The notes under the pieces were generated by a model. The model ran no database searches. It was given only the letters and a program-made list of their open reading frames with translations, and had not been told where the DNA came from. A stretch of 46,623 nucleotides of DNA, taken from Streptomyces aureus (GTDB lineage: Bacteria > Actinomycetota > Actinomycetes > Streptomycetales > Streptomycetaceae). The position numbers and the translations under genes are program-made. The stretch covers positions 1-46,623 of the forward strand of contig NZ_JNZD01000038.1 in assembly GCF_000725495.1 (NCBI RefSeq), read 5' to 3'. Each line of letters starts with the position of its first letter. Position 1 is the first letter of the stretch. Positions 16,279 to 24,384 of the stretch are shown here, piece after piece.

Positions 16279-16749
16279 CTACGCGAGGGGCGGGGGAGTG
16301 CCGTTTGCCCACAGCAGGCGGAAGGACAGCAGGGTCAGCCGCCACCCGGCGGGGGTGCGCAGGGCCTCGCCGTCGACGAAGGTGCCGGTGGTGAACAGCG
16401 GCGCGAGCACGCCCTGCGGCGGGACGTGGCGCGGGTGGTGCACATGGGTGGAGATCAGGTTGGCGCGCAGGGCGGCCCGGTCCCCGTCCAGGACGACCAC
16501 GGCCGGGGAGCCCAGGTGCTGGGTGGCGGCGAAGGACGACAGCGCCGTGCGGTGGAAGCGGGCCATGCCCTCGGTGCCCTCGTGCCGGCTCATCGGCGGG
16601 AAGGCCACCACCGCGTCCGGGGTGAACAGCTCCGCCGCCCAGACGTCGTCGAGTTCTTCGTCGTCGAGGGAGACCAGATAGCGGTTCAAAAGGGCCGCCA
16701 CAAGAAGGCTTGCGGTGCCGGATTCCTCGAGGATTTCGGTGGAGGTCAT
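16279..16749 (-). CDS. SnoaL-like / nuclear transport factor 2-fold protein
   Basis: Encodes about 156 residues with the SnoaL-like polyketide-cyclase/limonene-hydratase fold pattern: a helical start (LLVAALLNRYLVSLDDEELDD), then LFTPDAVVAFP, FHRTALSSFAATQHLGSP, and strand-rich ANLISTHVHHP and GWRLTLLSFRLLW. In aromatic polyketide clusters this fold includes ring cyclases, hydroxylase partners and proteins of unknown role. Two starts are possible: ATG 16749, chosen because it opens the conserved helix, and ATG 16809, which adds 20 residues. Neither has a strong Shine-Dalgarno. It is transcribed divergently from the FAD monooxygenase at 16916; the shared 100-160 bp is AT-richer and should hold both promoters. 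Confidence 0.82.
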   Translation of the reverse strand: MTSTEILEESGTASLLVAALLNRYLVSLDDEELDDVWAAELFTPDAVVAFPPMSRHEGTEGMARFHRTALSSFAATQHLGSPAVVVLDGDRAALRANLISTHVHHPRHVPPQGVLAPLFTTGTFVDGEALRTPAGWRLTLLSFRLLWANGTPPPLA

Positions 16750-16915
16750 CCTTGAGAATGCGCCTCGTCCGTCCCGTCCGGGCAACCCCGCCTGACAAAG
16801 ATCTGACATTGCTGACGCTTTTCTGTCATTGATTGTCGAAGGTCTGTATCGATCCGTCTTTACGCCCCGCCCGGGCCCTCGTGATACTGGCCGAACACCA
16901 GTGGGAAGAGGCGGG

Positions 16916-18388
16916 ATGAGCACCTTTGATGCAGATGCCGTTGTCGTGGGAGCCGGGCCCACCGGACTCATGCTCGCGGGCGAGTTGAGGCTCAACGGAG
17001 CCTCGGTGATAATCCTTGACAAACTTTCCGAGCCGATTGTGGAATCCCGGGCGCTCGGCTTTTCCGCGCGAACCATCGAAGAATTCGCCCAGCGCGGCCT
17101 GATCGCCCGCTTCGGCGAGGTCGGCGTCATTCCGGTCGGCCACTTCGGCGGCGTCGGGCTCGACTACCAGGTGCTCGAAGGCGGCTCGTACGGCGCCCGC
17201 GGCATCCCGCAGGCCCGTACCGAGGGCGTCCTCGGCGGCTGGGCGCGCGAACTGGGCGCCGAGATCCGCCGCGGCGTCGAGGTCACCGGCCTGGCCCAGG
17301 ACGCCGAGGGCGTGACGCTCACCGCGCAGGGCGCGGACGGTATCCACACCCTGCGCGCCCGTTACGTGGTGGGCTGCGACGGCGCCCGCAGCATCGTGCG
17401 CAAGCTCGCCGGCATCGACTTCCCCGGTACCGAGCCGGCCATCGAGCTGCGCTTCGCGGACGTGGCCGGCGTGGCGCTGCGCCCGCGCTTCAGCGGCGAG
17501 CGCGTCCCCGGCGGCATGGTGATGGTCATCCCCATGGGCCCCGACCGCAGCCGCGTCATCTACTTCGACAGCGCCGAGCCCCTGCGCAAGAGCCCCGAGG
17601 CGATCACCTTCGAGGAGGTGGCCGCGTCCTGGCAGCGCCTGACGGGCGAGGACATCAGCGCCGCCACGCCGCTGTGGGTCAGCTCCACCACCGACAACAG
17701 CCGCCAGGCCACCGAGTACCGGCGCGGCCGGGTCCTGCTGGCCGGTGACGCCGCGCACATCCACCTGCCCATCGGCGCGCAGGGCATGAGCGCGGGCATC
17801 CAGGACGCGGTGAACCTCGGCTGGAAGCTCGCCCTGGACATCCAGGGCCGGGCGCCAAGGGGCCTGCTCGACACCTACCACGCCGAGCGGCACCCGGTCG
17901 GGGCCCGGATCCTGACCAACACGCTCGCCCAGCGCATCCTCTACCTCGGCGGCGACGACATCACCCCGCTGCGCGAGGTCTTCACCGAACTGGTGGACAA
18001 CCACGCATCGGTGCGCCGCCACCTCGTCGGCATGGTCACCGGCCTCGACATCCGCCACGACGTCGGCGCGGGCGACCACCCGCTGCTCGGCCGGCGCCTG
18101 CCCGAGAGGGAACTCGTCGTCGACGGCGAGAAGACCTCGGTCTTCGCACTGCTGCACGCCGGCCGCGCCGTGCTCCTCGAACTCGGCGGCGACCACGGCC
18201 TGGGTGAGGCGGCCGCCGGCTGGGCCGACCGCGTCGAGGTGGTCCGCGCCGACCAGCCCGACTGCGACGCCCCGGTGGACGCCATCCTCGTCCGCCCCGA
18301 CGGCTACGTCGCCTGGCTCGCGCCCCAAGGCGCCGGCTCCGAAGGCCTCACCGACGCTCTCGCCCGCTGGTTCGGTCCCGCCGGCTGA
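16916..18388 (+). CDS. FAD-dependent aromatic monooxygenase (first copy)
   Basis: Encodes 490 residues of the p-hydroxybenzoate-hydroxylase-type (PHBH) group A flavin monooxygenases. The FAD-binding Rossmann motif GAGPTG is at residues 12-17, the DG motif GCDGARS near 153, and the GD motif LLAGDAAHIHLP near 274. GAQGMSAGIQDAVNLGWKLA follows, and a thioredoxin-like C-terminal domain is typical of PgaE/RdmE-type angucycline and anthracycline hydroxylases. ATG 16916 has gaagaggcggg upstream. It starts the central angucycline operon, with an ABM oxygenase and a ring cyclase next, as in gaudimycin, jadomycin and kinamycin clusters. Likely role: hydroxylation at C-12 or a similar position; the exact site cannot be told. 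Confidence 0.93.
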   Translation: MSTFDADAVVVGAGPTGLMLAGELRLNGASVIILDKLSEPIVESRALGFSARTIEEFAQRGLIARFGEVGVIPVGHFGGVGLDYQVLEGGSYGARGIPQARTEGVLGGWARELGAEIRRGVEVTGLAQDAEGVTLTAQGADGIHTLRARYVVGCDGARSIVRKLAGIDFPGTEPAIELRFADVAGVALRPRFSGERVPGGMVMVIPMGPDRSRVIYFDSAEPLRKSPEAITFEEVAASWQRLTGEDISAATPLWVSSTTDNSRQATEYRRGRVLLAGDAAHIHLPIGAQGMSAGIQDAVNLGWKLALDIQGRAPRGLLDTYHAERHPVGARILTNTLAQRILYLGGDDITPLREVFTELVDNHASVRRHLVGMVTGLDIRHDVGAGDHPLLGRRLPERELVVDGEKTSVFALLHAGRAVLLELGGDHGLGEAAAGWADRVEVVRADQPDCDAPVDAILVRPDGYVAWLAPQGAGSEGLTDALARWFGPAG

Positions 18389-18437
18389 GCGCCTCTTGGT
18401 CCCGCTCTGTCCGTACCTCCACAGGAAGCGAAGAAGA

Positions 18438-19136
18438 ATGCCTTTCATCTCCCTTGAGGACAAGCACCTGACCGTCCTCAACCTCTTCACCACCGACACG
18501 CCCGAGAAGCAGGACAGCCTGATCGAGGAGATGCGGAAGATCGTCGACGCGGCGGCCTACGACGGCTGGATGAACAGCACCGTGCACGCGGGCGTCGACA
18601 GCCTGGGCACCGCCAACTTCATCCAGTGGCGCAGCGGCGAGGACCTGGAGCGGCGATACGAGGGCGAGGAGTTCAAGCACCGCACCCTCCCCGTCTTCGG
18701 CGAGATCACCACCTCGATCAGGCTGCTGCAGAACGAGGTCGCCTACACGCTGACCTCGGACGCCCTCGACGGCAGGGTCGAGGTCGGCCCGCACCGCGAC
18801 GACTACACCGTCCTCGGCGTCTTCTCCGTGACCGACGACGGCCAGGACGAGGCCATCGACGCCCTCGGCAAGGGCCAGGACTTCTTCACCGAGGTCCCCG
18901 GCTTCCGCTCGCACGTGGTCCTCAAGGGCCTGCGCGCCCGCGGCCTGGACGGCAAGTTCGTCGTCTCCTACTCGCAGTGGGACAGCAAGGAGGCCTTCGA
19001 CTCCTACCGCGACCAGGCCCCCGAGCAGCAGTCCGCCGCGCGCAAGGAGGCCCAGAACCGCGTCCGCGCCGTCTCCACCGCCGACCCGTACATCAACTCG
19101 TACACCGTGGTGCACTCCCGCTCCGCCGGCGAGTGA
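18438..19136 (+). CDS. Two-domain ABM-family oxygenase, candidate B-ring-cleaving enzyme (AlpJ/JadG/GilOII-like)
   Basis: Encodes 232 residues with two antibiotic-biosynthesis-monooxygenase (dimeric ferredoxin-like) repeats, about residues 9-100 (HLTVLNLFTTD) and 119-220 (DYTVLGVFSVTDDGQDEAI). Members include cofactor-free anthrone oxygenases and, in angucycline pathways, the reduced-flavin-dependent AlpJ, JadG and GilOII that oxidatively open the B ring of dehydrorabelomycin. Position between an angucycline FAD monooxygenase and a JadI-like cyclase, in a cluster with hydrazine genes as in kinamycin, favours the ring-opening role (inference). ATG 18438 follows aggaagcgaagaaga. A flavin reductase for it is not obvious in this window; the PNPOx-fold protein is one candidate. 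Confidence 0.82.
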   Translation: MPFISLEDKHLTVLNLFTTDTPEKQDSLIEEMRKIVDAAAYDGWMNSTVHAGVDSLGTANFIQWRSGEDLERRYEGEEFKHRTLPVFGEITTSIRLLQNEVAYTLTSDALDGRVEVGPHRDDYTVLGVFSVTDDGQDEAIDALGKGQDFFTEVPGFRSHVVLKGLRARGLDGKFVVSYSQWDSKEAFDSYRDQAPEQQSAARKEAQNRVRAVSTADPYINSYTVVHSRSAGE

Positions 19137-19394
19137 AACCGTCGCGCCCCCCACGGCGCGACGCACCGCAATGCCCCGGACGTCCGGCACCCCGCTCAGG
19201 GCGCCGGGCGTCCCGCGTACGTGCCCCCCATCCATGAGAAAGCGCGCCGTGCACCCGCTCCGGCGGAATTCGAGAATCCCCCGTGCGGCGCGCTATCGCC
19301 GGGCGGGACCGTCAAGCCAGTGGCGAATTCAGGCCGCCACCCAGGACGCGTCTGCACCGCGCTCTCCCGCGCACACGCCGAGGAGCCAAACCTT

Positions 19395-19724
19395 ATGCAC
19401 AGCACGTTGATTGTCGCCCGGATGGCAGCAGCCTCGTCCGCCGATGTGGCAAAACTGTTCTCCGAATTCGACGCGACGGACATGCCCCAGCGCATGGGAA
19501 CGCGGCGCCGCCAGTTGTTCTCGTACCGGGGCCTGTACTTCCACCTCCAGGACTTCGACGAGGACAACGGGGGCGAACTGATCGAGCAGGCGAAGGGCGA
19601 TGCGCGCTTCGTCGGGATCAGCCAGGACCTCAAGCCGTTCATCGAGGCCTACGACCCCAAGACCTGGCGATCACCGGCCGACGCGATGGCCGCACGCTTC
19701 TACAACTGGGAAGCGTCCGCATGA
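19395..19724 (+). CDS. TcmI/JadI-type aromatic polyketide cyclase
   Basis: Encodes 109 residues, the exact size of the JadI/LanF/TcmI family that closes later rings in angucyclines and tetracenomycins. Typical segments are [10 protein letters not shown], the [13 protein letters not shown] core, and the C-terminal [19 protein letters not shown] 19395 has AGGAG nine bases upstream; the longer open frame upstream is not conserved. The stop overlaps the KS2 start (ATGA). The order cyclase-KS-CLF-ACP-KR-aromatase is the standard angucycline arrangement and supports an angular four-ring product. Confidence 0.95.
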   Translation: MHSTLIVARMAAASSADVAKLFSEFDATDMPQRMGTRRRQLFSYRGLYFHLQDFDEDNGGELIEQAKGDARFVGISQDLKPFIEAYDPKTWRSPADAMAARFYNWEASA

Positions 19725-20992
19725 CCCGCCGACGCGTCGTCATCACCGGAATCGAGGTGATCGCCCCCGGCGGTATCGGCAAGGAGAAGTTCTGGAACCT
19801 GCTGAGCGAGGGCCGCACCGCCACCCGCGGGATCACCTTCTTCGACCCCACGCCCTTCCGCTCCCGGGTGGCCGCCGAGATCGACTTCGACCCGTACGCC
19901 CACGGGCTGACCGCACAGGAGGTGCGCCGCCTGGACCGGACCGCGCAGTTCGCGGTGGTCGCCTCGCGCGGCGCGGTCGCCGACAGCGGCATCGAGCTGG
20001 GCGGGATCGACCCGCACCGCATCGGTGTCACCGTCGGCTCCGCGGTCGGCGCCACGATGAGCCTCGACGAGGAGTACCGGGCCGTCAGCGACGGCGGCCG
20101 GCTCGACCTGGTCGACCACACCTACGCCGTCCCGCACCTCTACAACCACATGGTGCCGAGCTCCTTCGCCTCCGAGGTCGCCTGGGCCGTGGGCGCCGAA
20201 GGCCCCTCCACCGTGGTCTCCACCGGCTGCACCTCCGGCCTCGACTCGGTCGGCTACGCCGTCGAGCTGGTCCGCGAGGGGTCGGCGGACGTGGTGATCG
20301 CGGGCTCCTCGGACGCCCCCATCTCCCCGATCACGATGGCCTGCTTCGACGCCATCAAGGCCACCACCCCCCGCCACGACGATCCGCAGAGCGCCTCGCG
20401 CCCCTTCGACGGCACCCGCAACGGGTTCGTGCTGGGCGAGGGCACCGCCTTCTTCGTCCTGGAGGAACTGGAGAGCGCCAGGATGCGCGGCGCGCACATC
20501 TACGCCGAGATCGCCGGCTATGCCACGCGCTCCAACGCCTACCACATGACGGGCCTGCGCCCCGACGGCCTGGAGATGTCCGAGGCCATCGACACCGCCC
20601 TCGGCGAGGCCCGCATGAACCCCGAGACGATCGACTACATCAACGCGCACGGCTCGGGCACCAAGCAGAACGACCGGCACGAGACGGCCGCCTTCAAGCG
20701 CAGCCTCGGCGATCACGCCTACCGCACGCCGGTCAGCTCCATCAAGTCGATGGTCGGGCACTCGCTCGGCGCGATCGGCTCCATCGAGATCGCCGCGTCC
20801 GCCCTGGCCATGGAGTACGACCTCGTACCGCCCACGGCCAACCTGACGACGTCCGACCCCGAGTGCGACCTCGACTACGTCCCCGTCATCGCACGGGAAC
20901 AGCTGGTCGACGCGGTCCTCACGGTCGGCAGCGGATTCGGCGGCTTCCAGAGCGCCATGGTGCTGGCCAGCCCGGAAAGGAATCTTCTATGA
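19721..20992 (+). CDS. Ketosynthase alpha, second (angucycline) PKS set (KS2)
   Basis: Encodes 423 residues with active-site Cys170 in [10 protein letters not shown], and His in [11 protein letters not shown] and [13 protein letters not shown]. It extends the polyketide with malonyl-ACP as a heterodimer with the CLF. ATG 19721 overlaps the cyclase stop; its stop overlaps the CLF2 start (ATGA). It looks like the main KS of the cluster because all its partners (cyclase, CLF, ACP, ketoreductase, aromatase) follow in order. It is a paralogue of KS1 with many conserved blocks, but the two are clearly diverged, which argues against a very recent duplication. Confidence 0.97.
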   Translation: MTRRRVVITGIEVIAPGGIGKEKFWNLLSEGRTATRGITFFDPTPFRSRVAAEIDFDPYAHGLTAQEVRRLDRTAQFAVVASRGAVADSGIELGGIDPHRIGVTVGSAVGATMSLDEEYRAVSDGGRLDLVDHTYAVPHLYNHMVPSSFASEVAWAVGAEGPSTVVSTGCTSGLDSVGYAVELVREGSADVVIAGSSDAPISPITMACFDAIKATTPRHDDPQSASRPFDGTRNGFVLGEGTAFFVLEELESARMRGAHIYAEIAGYATRSNAYHMTGLRPDGLEMSEAIDTALGEARMNPETIDYINAHGSGTKQNDRHETAAFKRSLGDHAYRTPVSSIKSMVGHSLGAIGSIEIAASALAMEYDLVPPTANLTTSDPECDLDYVPVIAREQLVDAVLTVGSGFGGFQSAMVLASPERNLL

Positions 20993-22203
20993 CCGCGTCG
21001 GTAGTGGTCACCGGCCTCGGCGTCGCCTCGCCCAACGGGCTGGGTGTCAAGGACTACTGGTCGGCGACTCTTGGCGGAAAGAACGGCATCGGCCGCATCA
21101 CCCGCTTCGACCCGTCGAGTTACCCTGCCCGTCTGGCGGGCGAGATCCCCGGCTTCGTCGCCGAGGACCATCTGCCCTCCCGCATCCTGCCGCAGACCGA
21201 CCGGGTCACCCGGCTCGCGCTGGTGGCCACGGACTGGGCACTGAAGGACGCGGGCGCCGACCCCGCGCAGATGTCCGAGTTCGACATGGGCGTCATCACG
21301 GCCTCGGCCGCGGGCGGCTTCGAGTTCGGCCAGGGTGAGCTGCAGAGCCTGTGGGGCCGGGGCAGCCAGTACGTCTCGGCGTACCAGTCCTTCGCCTGGT
21401 TCTACGCCGTCAACAGCGGCCAGATCTCGATCCGCAACGGCATGAAGGGCCCGGCCGGCGTCGTGGTCAGCGAGGGAGCCGGCGGCCTCGACGCCGTCGC
21501 CCACGCCCGCCGCCAGATCCGCAAGGGCACCTCGCTGATCGTCACCGGAGCCGTCGACGCCTCCATCTGCCCGTGGGGCTGGGTGGCCCAGCTGTCCACC
21601 GGCAAGCTGTCCACCAGCGACGAACCCGCCCGCGCCTACCTGCCCTTCGACCGCGACTGCCGCGGCTATGTGCCCGGCGAGGGCGGCGCGATCCTCATCA
21701 CCGAGGACGCCGACGCGGCGCGCGCCCGCGGCGCCCGCAGCTACGGCGAGATCGCCGGCCACGGCTCGACGATGGACCCCAGGCCCGGCAGCGGCCGCGA
21801 GCCGGGCCTGCGCAAGGCCATCGAGCTCGCCCTCGCCGACGCGGGCGCCGACCCCGGCGACATCGACGTCGTCTTCGCCGACGGCGCCGGCGACCCCGAA
21901 CCGGACCGCACCGAGGCCGAGGCGATCACCGCCGTCTTCGGAGCCCGGGCCGTCCCGGTGACCGTGCCCAAGACGATGACCGGACGCCTGTACTCGGGCG
22001 CGGCCCCGCTGGACCTGGCCGCCGCCTTCCTCGCCATCCGCGACGGGGTCATCCCGCCCACCGTGCACGTCGACCCCTGCCCGGACCACCTGCTCGACCT
22101 GGTCCTGGACCAGCCGCGCCCGGCACCGGTGCGCAGCGCGCTGGTCCTGGCCCGCGGCAGCGGCGGCTTCAACTCCGCCATGGTCGTGCGCGCCGCCCGG
22201 TAG
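20989..22203 (+). CDS. Chain-length factor / KS-beta, second set (CLF2), with Gly at the usual Gln site
   Basis: Encodes 404 residues, with [17 protein letters not shown] at the start and [20 protein letters not shown] late. It is the KS2 partner that sets chain length. At the position matching the KS catalytic Cys it reads [10 protein letters not shown] (Gly163; codon gga at 21475-21477), whereas most chain-length factors, including CLF1 here, have Gln. This could lower malonyl-ACP decarboxylation and so change how the chain is primed. ATG overlaps the KS2 stop, and a ggaaagga Shine-Dalgarno lies inside the KS2 end. Sixty bases separate it from the ACP gene. Confidence 0.96.
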   Translation: MTASVVVTGLGVASPNGLGVKDYWSATLGGKNGIGRITRFDPSSYPARLAGEIPGFVAEDHLPSRILPQTDRVTRLALVATDWALKDAGADPAQMSEFDMGVITASAAGGFEFGQGELQSLWGRGSQYVSAYQSFAWFYAVNSGQISIRNGMKGPAGVVVSEGAGGLDAVAHARRQIRKGTSLIVTGAVDASICPWGWVAQLSTGKLSTSDEPARAYLPFDRDCRGYVPGEGGAILITEDADAARARGARSYGEIAGHGSTMDPRPGSGREPGLRKAIELALADAGADPGDIDVVFADGAGDPEPDRTEAEAITAVFGARAVPVTVPKTMTGRLYSGAAPLDLAAAFLAIRDGVIPPTVHVDPCPDHLLDLVLDQPRPAPVRSALVLARGSGGFNSAMVVRAAR

Positions 22204-22266
22204 GGCGGCCGCGCCCGCACCCACACCACCACCCACCAAGCACCATTGAGGAAAGGGACTTCCACC

Positions 22267-22536
22267 ATGGCCACCAAGGCGTTCACCCTCGACGACCTCA
22301 AGCGCATCCTGAAGGAGGCCGCGGGCGTGGCCGAGGGCGTCGACCTGGACGGCGACATCCTCGACACCGAGTTCGAGGTGCTCGGCTACGAGTCCCTCGC
22401 CCTGCTGGAGGCCGGCAGCCTCATCGAGCGCGAGTGCGGCATCTCCCTCGACGAGGAGGCCGTCAACGACGCGCACACGCCGCGGACCTTCATCGACGTC
22501 GTCAACATGCAGCTCGCTCCTGCCACGGCTGCCTGA
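22267..22536 (+). CDS. Acyl carrier protein, type II PKS
   Basis: Encodes 89 residues, standard for an aromatic PKS ACP. The phosphopantetheine attachment is Ser43 in LGYESLALLE; most homologues have GYDS, so Glu for Asp is a mild variant. The carrier fold is plain (TLDDLKRILKEAAGV, then ESLALLEAGSLIEREC and DEEAVNDAHTPRTF). ATG 22267 follows gaggaaagggacttccacc. It is the only ACP found in the window, so it is expected to serve KS2/CLF2 and perhaps also KS1/CLF1. The in-cluster PPTase would activate it. Confidence 0.96.
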   Translation: MATKAFTLDDLKRILKEAAGVAEGVDLDGDILDTEFEVLGYESLALLEAGSLIERECGISLDEEAVNDAHTPRTFIDVVNMQLAPATAA

Positions 22537-22548
22537 AGGGATCCGGAC

Positions 22549-23337
22549 ATGACCCAGCACGCCACCCCCAGGGTCGCCGTCGTCACCGGCGCCACCAGCG
22601 GCATCGGCCTCGCCTCGGCGCGCCTGCTCGCCTCGCAGAACCACAAGGTGTTCATCGGCGCCCGCAGCGCCGACAACATAGCCGCCACCGTCAAGGAGCT
22701 CCAGGCCGAGGGCCTGGACGTGGACGGCGCGGTCGTCGACGTCCGCGACACCGCCTCGGTGGACGCCTTCGTCCAGGCCGCCGTCGACCGCTTCGGCACC
22801 GTCGACGTCGTGGTCAACAACGCCGGCCGCTCCGGCGGCGGACCGACCGCCGACATCACCGACGAGCTGTGGCAGGACGTCATCGAGACGAACCTCAACA
22901 GCGTCTTCCGCGTCACCCGCGCCGTGCTCGGCACCGGCGGCATGCGGCACAAGAACCGCGGCCGGATCATCAACATCGCCTCCACCGCGGGCAAGCAGGG
23001 CGTCGTCCTCGGCGCCCCGTACTCCGCCTCCAAGCACGGCGTCGTCGGTTTCACCAAGGCACTGGGCAACGAGCTGGCCCCCACCGGCATCACCGTCAAC
23101 GCGGTCTGCCCCGGCTACGTCGAGACCCCGATGGCCCAGAAGGTCCGCCAGGGCTACGCCGCCGCCTACGACACCTCCGAGGACGCCATCCTCGAGAAGT
23201 TCCAGGCGAAGATCCCGCTCGGCCGCTACTCCACCCCCCAGGAGGTGGCCGGCCTCGTCGGCTACCTGGCCTCCGACACCGCCGCCTCCATCACCTCGCA
23301 GGCGCTCAACGTCTGCGGCGGCCTGGGCAACTTCTAG
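22549..23337 (+). CDS. C-9-type polyketide ketoreductase (SDR, ActIII-like)
   Basis: Encodes 262 residues of the short-chain dehydrogenase family. It reduces the C-9 ketone of the nascent polyketide with NADPH. The cofactor motif TGATSGIG is at residues 13-20, NNAG at 90-93, catalytic Ser145, Tyr158 and Lys162 in YSASK. The ActIII stereocontrol motif PGG is SGG here (GRSGGG, residues 93-98). Twelve bases separate it from the ACP stop. It matches ActIII, JadE and PgaD in size and place. It is the only ketoreductase seen in the window. Confidence 0.96.
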   Translation: MTQHATPRVAVVTGATSGIGLASARLLASQNHKVFIGARSADNIAATVKELQAEGLDVDGAVVDVRDTASVDAFVQAAVDRFGTVDVVVNNAGRSGGGPTADITDELWQDVIETNLNSVFRVTRAVLGTGGMRHKNRGRIINIASTAGKQGVVLGAPYSASKHGVVGFTKALGNELAPTGITVNAVCPGYVETPMAQKVRQGYAAAYDTSEDAILEKFQAKIPLGRYSTPQEVAGLVGYLASDTAASITSQALNVCGGLGNF

Positions 23338-23341
23338 GCCC

Positions 23342-23380
23342 TGTCCGCAACGTCGCGGGACAGGCGGGACCTTGCGGACA
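23342..23380. terminator. Weak inverted repeat between ketoreductase and aromatase genes
   Basis: Nine-base arms tgtccgcaa (23342-23350) and ttgcggaca (23372-23380) enclose a 21-base loop that itself has a cctgtcc/ggacagg match. It could be an attenuator, an mRNA processing site, or chance. Confidence 0.35.
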
Positions 23381-23437
23381 CCGCCCGGCAGGGCCCGCCC
23401 CCACGCACCCCCGAACACCACCCGAGGAGAACCCGCC

Positions 23438-24382
23438 ATGACCACGCGTGAGGTCGAGCACGAGATCACCGTCGGCGCCCCCGCCGCCGCCGTCTACCAG
23501 TTGCTCGCGGACGTCGGCAACTGGCCGCGCATCTTCCCGCCCACCATCCACGTGGACCGGATCGAGGACCGGGGCGCCGAGGAGAAGATCCGGATCTGGG
23601 CGACCGCCAACGGCCGGCCGAAGAACTGGACCTCGCGCCGCACCCTGGACCCCGCGGGCCTGCGCATCACCTTCCGCCAGGAGGTCCCCGCCGAGCCCGT
23701 CAAGCACATGGGCGGTACCTGGATCATCGAGCCGCTCGGCGAGGCCGCCTCCCGCGTCCGGCTGCTGCACGACTACAGCGCCATCAACGACGACGCGCAC
23801 GACCTGCTGTGGATCGCACAGGCGGTGGACAAGAACAGCACCTCCGAACTGGCCGCGCTCAAGGTCAACGTCGAGGCGGCGCACGCCGCGCAGACCGAGG
23901 AACTGACCTTCTCCTTCACCGACACCGTCCAGGTCGCGGGCTCCGCCAAGGACGTGTTCGACTTCATCAACGAGGCCCAGCTGTGGGCCGAGCGGCTCCC
24001 GCACGTGGCCGTGGTGCGCCTCGAGGAGGACACCCCGGGCCTGCAGGAGCTGGAGATGGACACCCGCGCCAAGGACGGCTCGGTGCACACCACCAAGTCG
24101 TACCGGGTGGTCTTCCCCCACGACAAGATCGCCTACAAGCAGGTCACCCTGCCGGCCCTGATGACCCTGCACACCGGCGAGTGGACGTTCACCGAGACCG
24201 ACGAGGGCACCACCGCATCCTCGCAGCACACCGTCAGCCTCAACACGCACAACATCGCCCGCATCCTCGGAGACGAAGCCACCGTCGCCGACGCCCGCGC
24301 CTACGTGCACACGGCACTGTCCACCAACAGCTGCGCCACCCTCGCGCACGCGAAGGCCTACGCCGAGTCGAAGGCCTCCTGA
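23438..24382 (+). CDS. Two-domain aromatase/cyclase, second set
   Basis: Encodes 314 residues in two START-like halves (about 1-150 and 160-314). It folds and aromatises the first ring (C7-C12) after C-9 reduction, as ActVII, JadD and PgaL do. Segments include WPRIFPPTIHVDRIE, MGGTWIIEPLGE, DLLWIAQAVDKNS and HTGEWTFTETDEGT. ATG 23438 follows gaggagaacccgcc. The stop is two bases before the next ATG, so it is coupled to the following monooxygenase. It is a paralogue of the enzyme at 9888 and is the natural partner of KS2, CLF2 and the ketoreductase. Confidence 0.95.
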   Translation: MTTREVEHEITVGAPAAAVYQLLADVGNWPRIFPPTIHVDRIEDRGAEEKIRIWATANGRPKNWTSRRTLDPAGLRITFRQEVPAEPVKHMGGTWIIEPLGEAASRVRLLHDYSAINDDAHDLLWIAQAVDKNSTSELAALKVNVEAAHAAQTEELTFSFTDTVQVAGSAKDVFDFINEAQLWAERLPHVAVVRLEEDTPGLQELEMDTRAKDGSVHTTKSYRVVFPHDKIAYKQVTLPALMTLHTGEWTFTETDEGTTASSQHTVSLNTHNIARILGDEATVADARAYVHTALSTNSCATLAHAKAYAESKAS

Positions 24383-24384
24383 GC

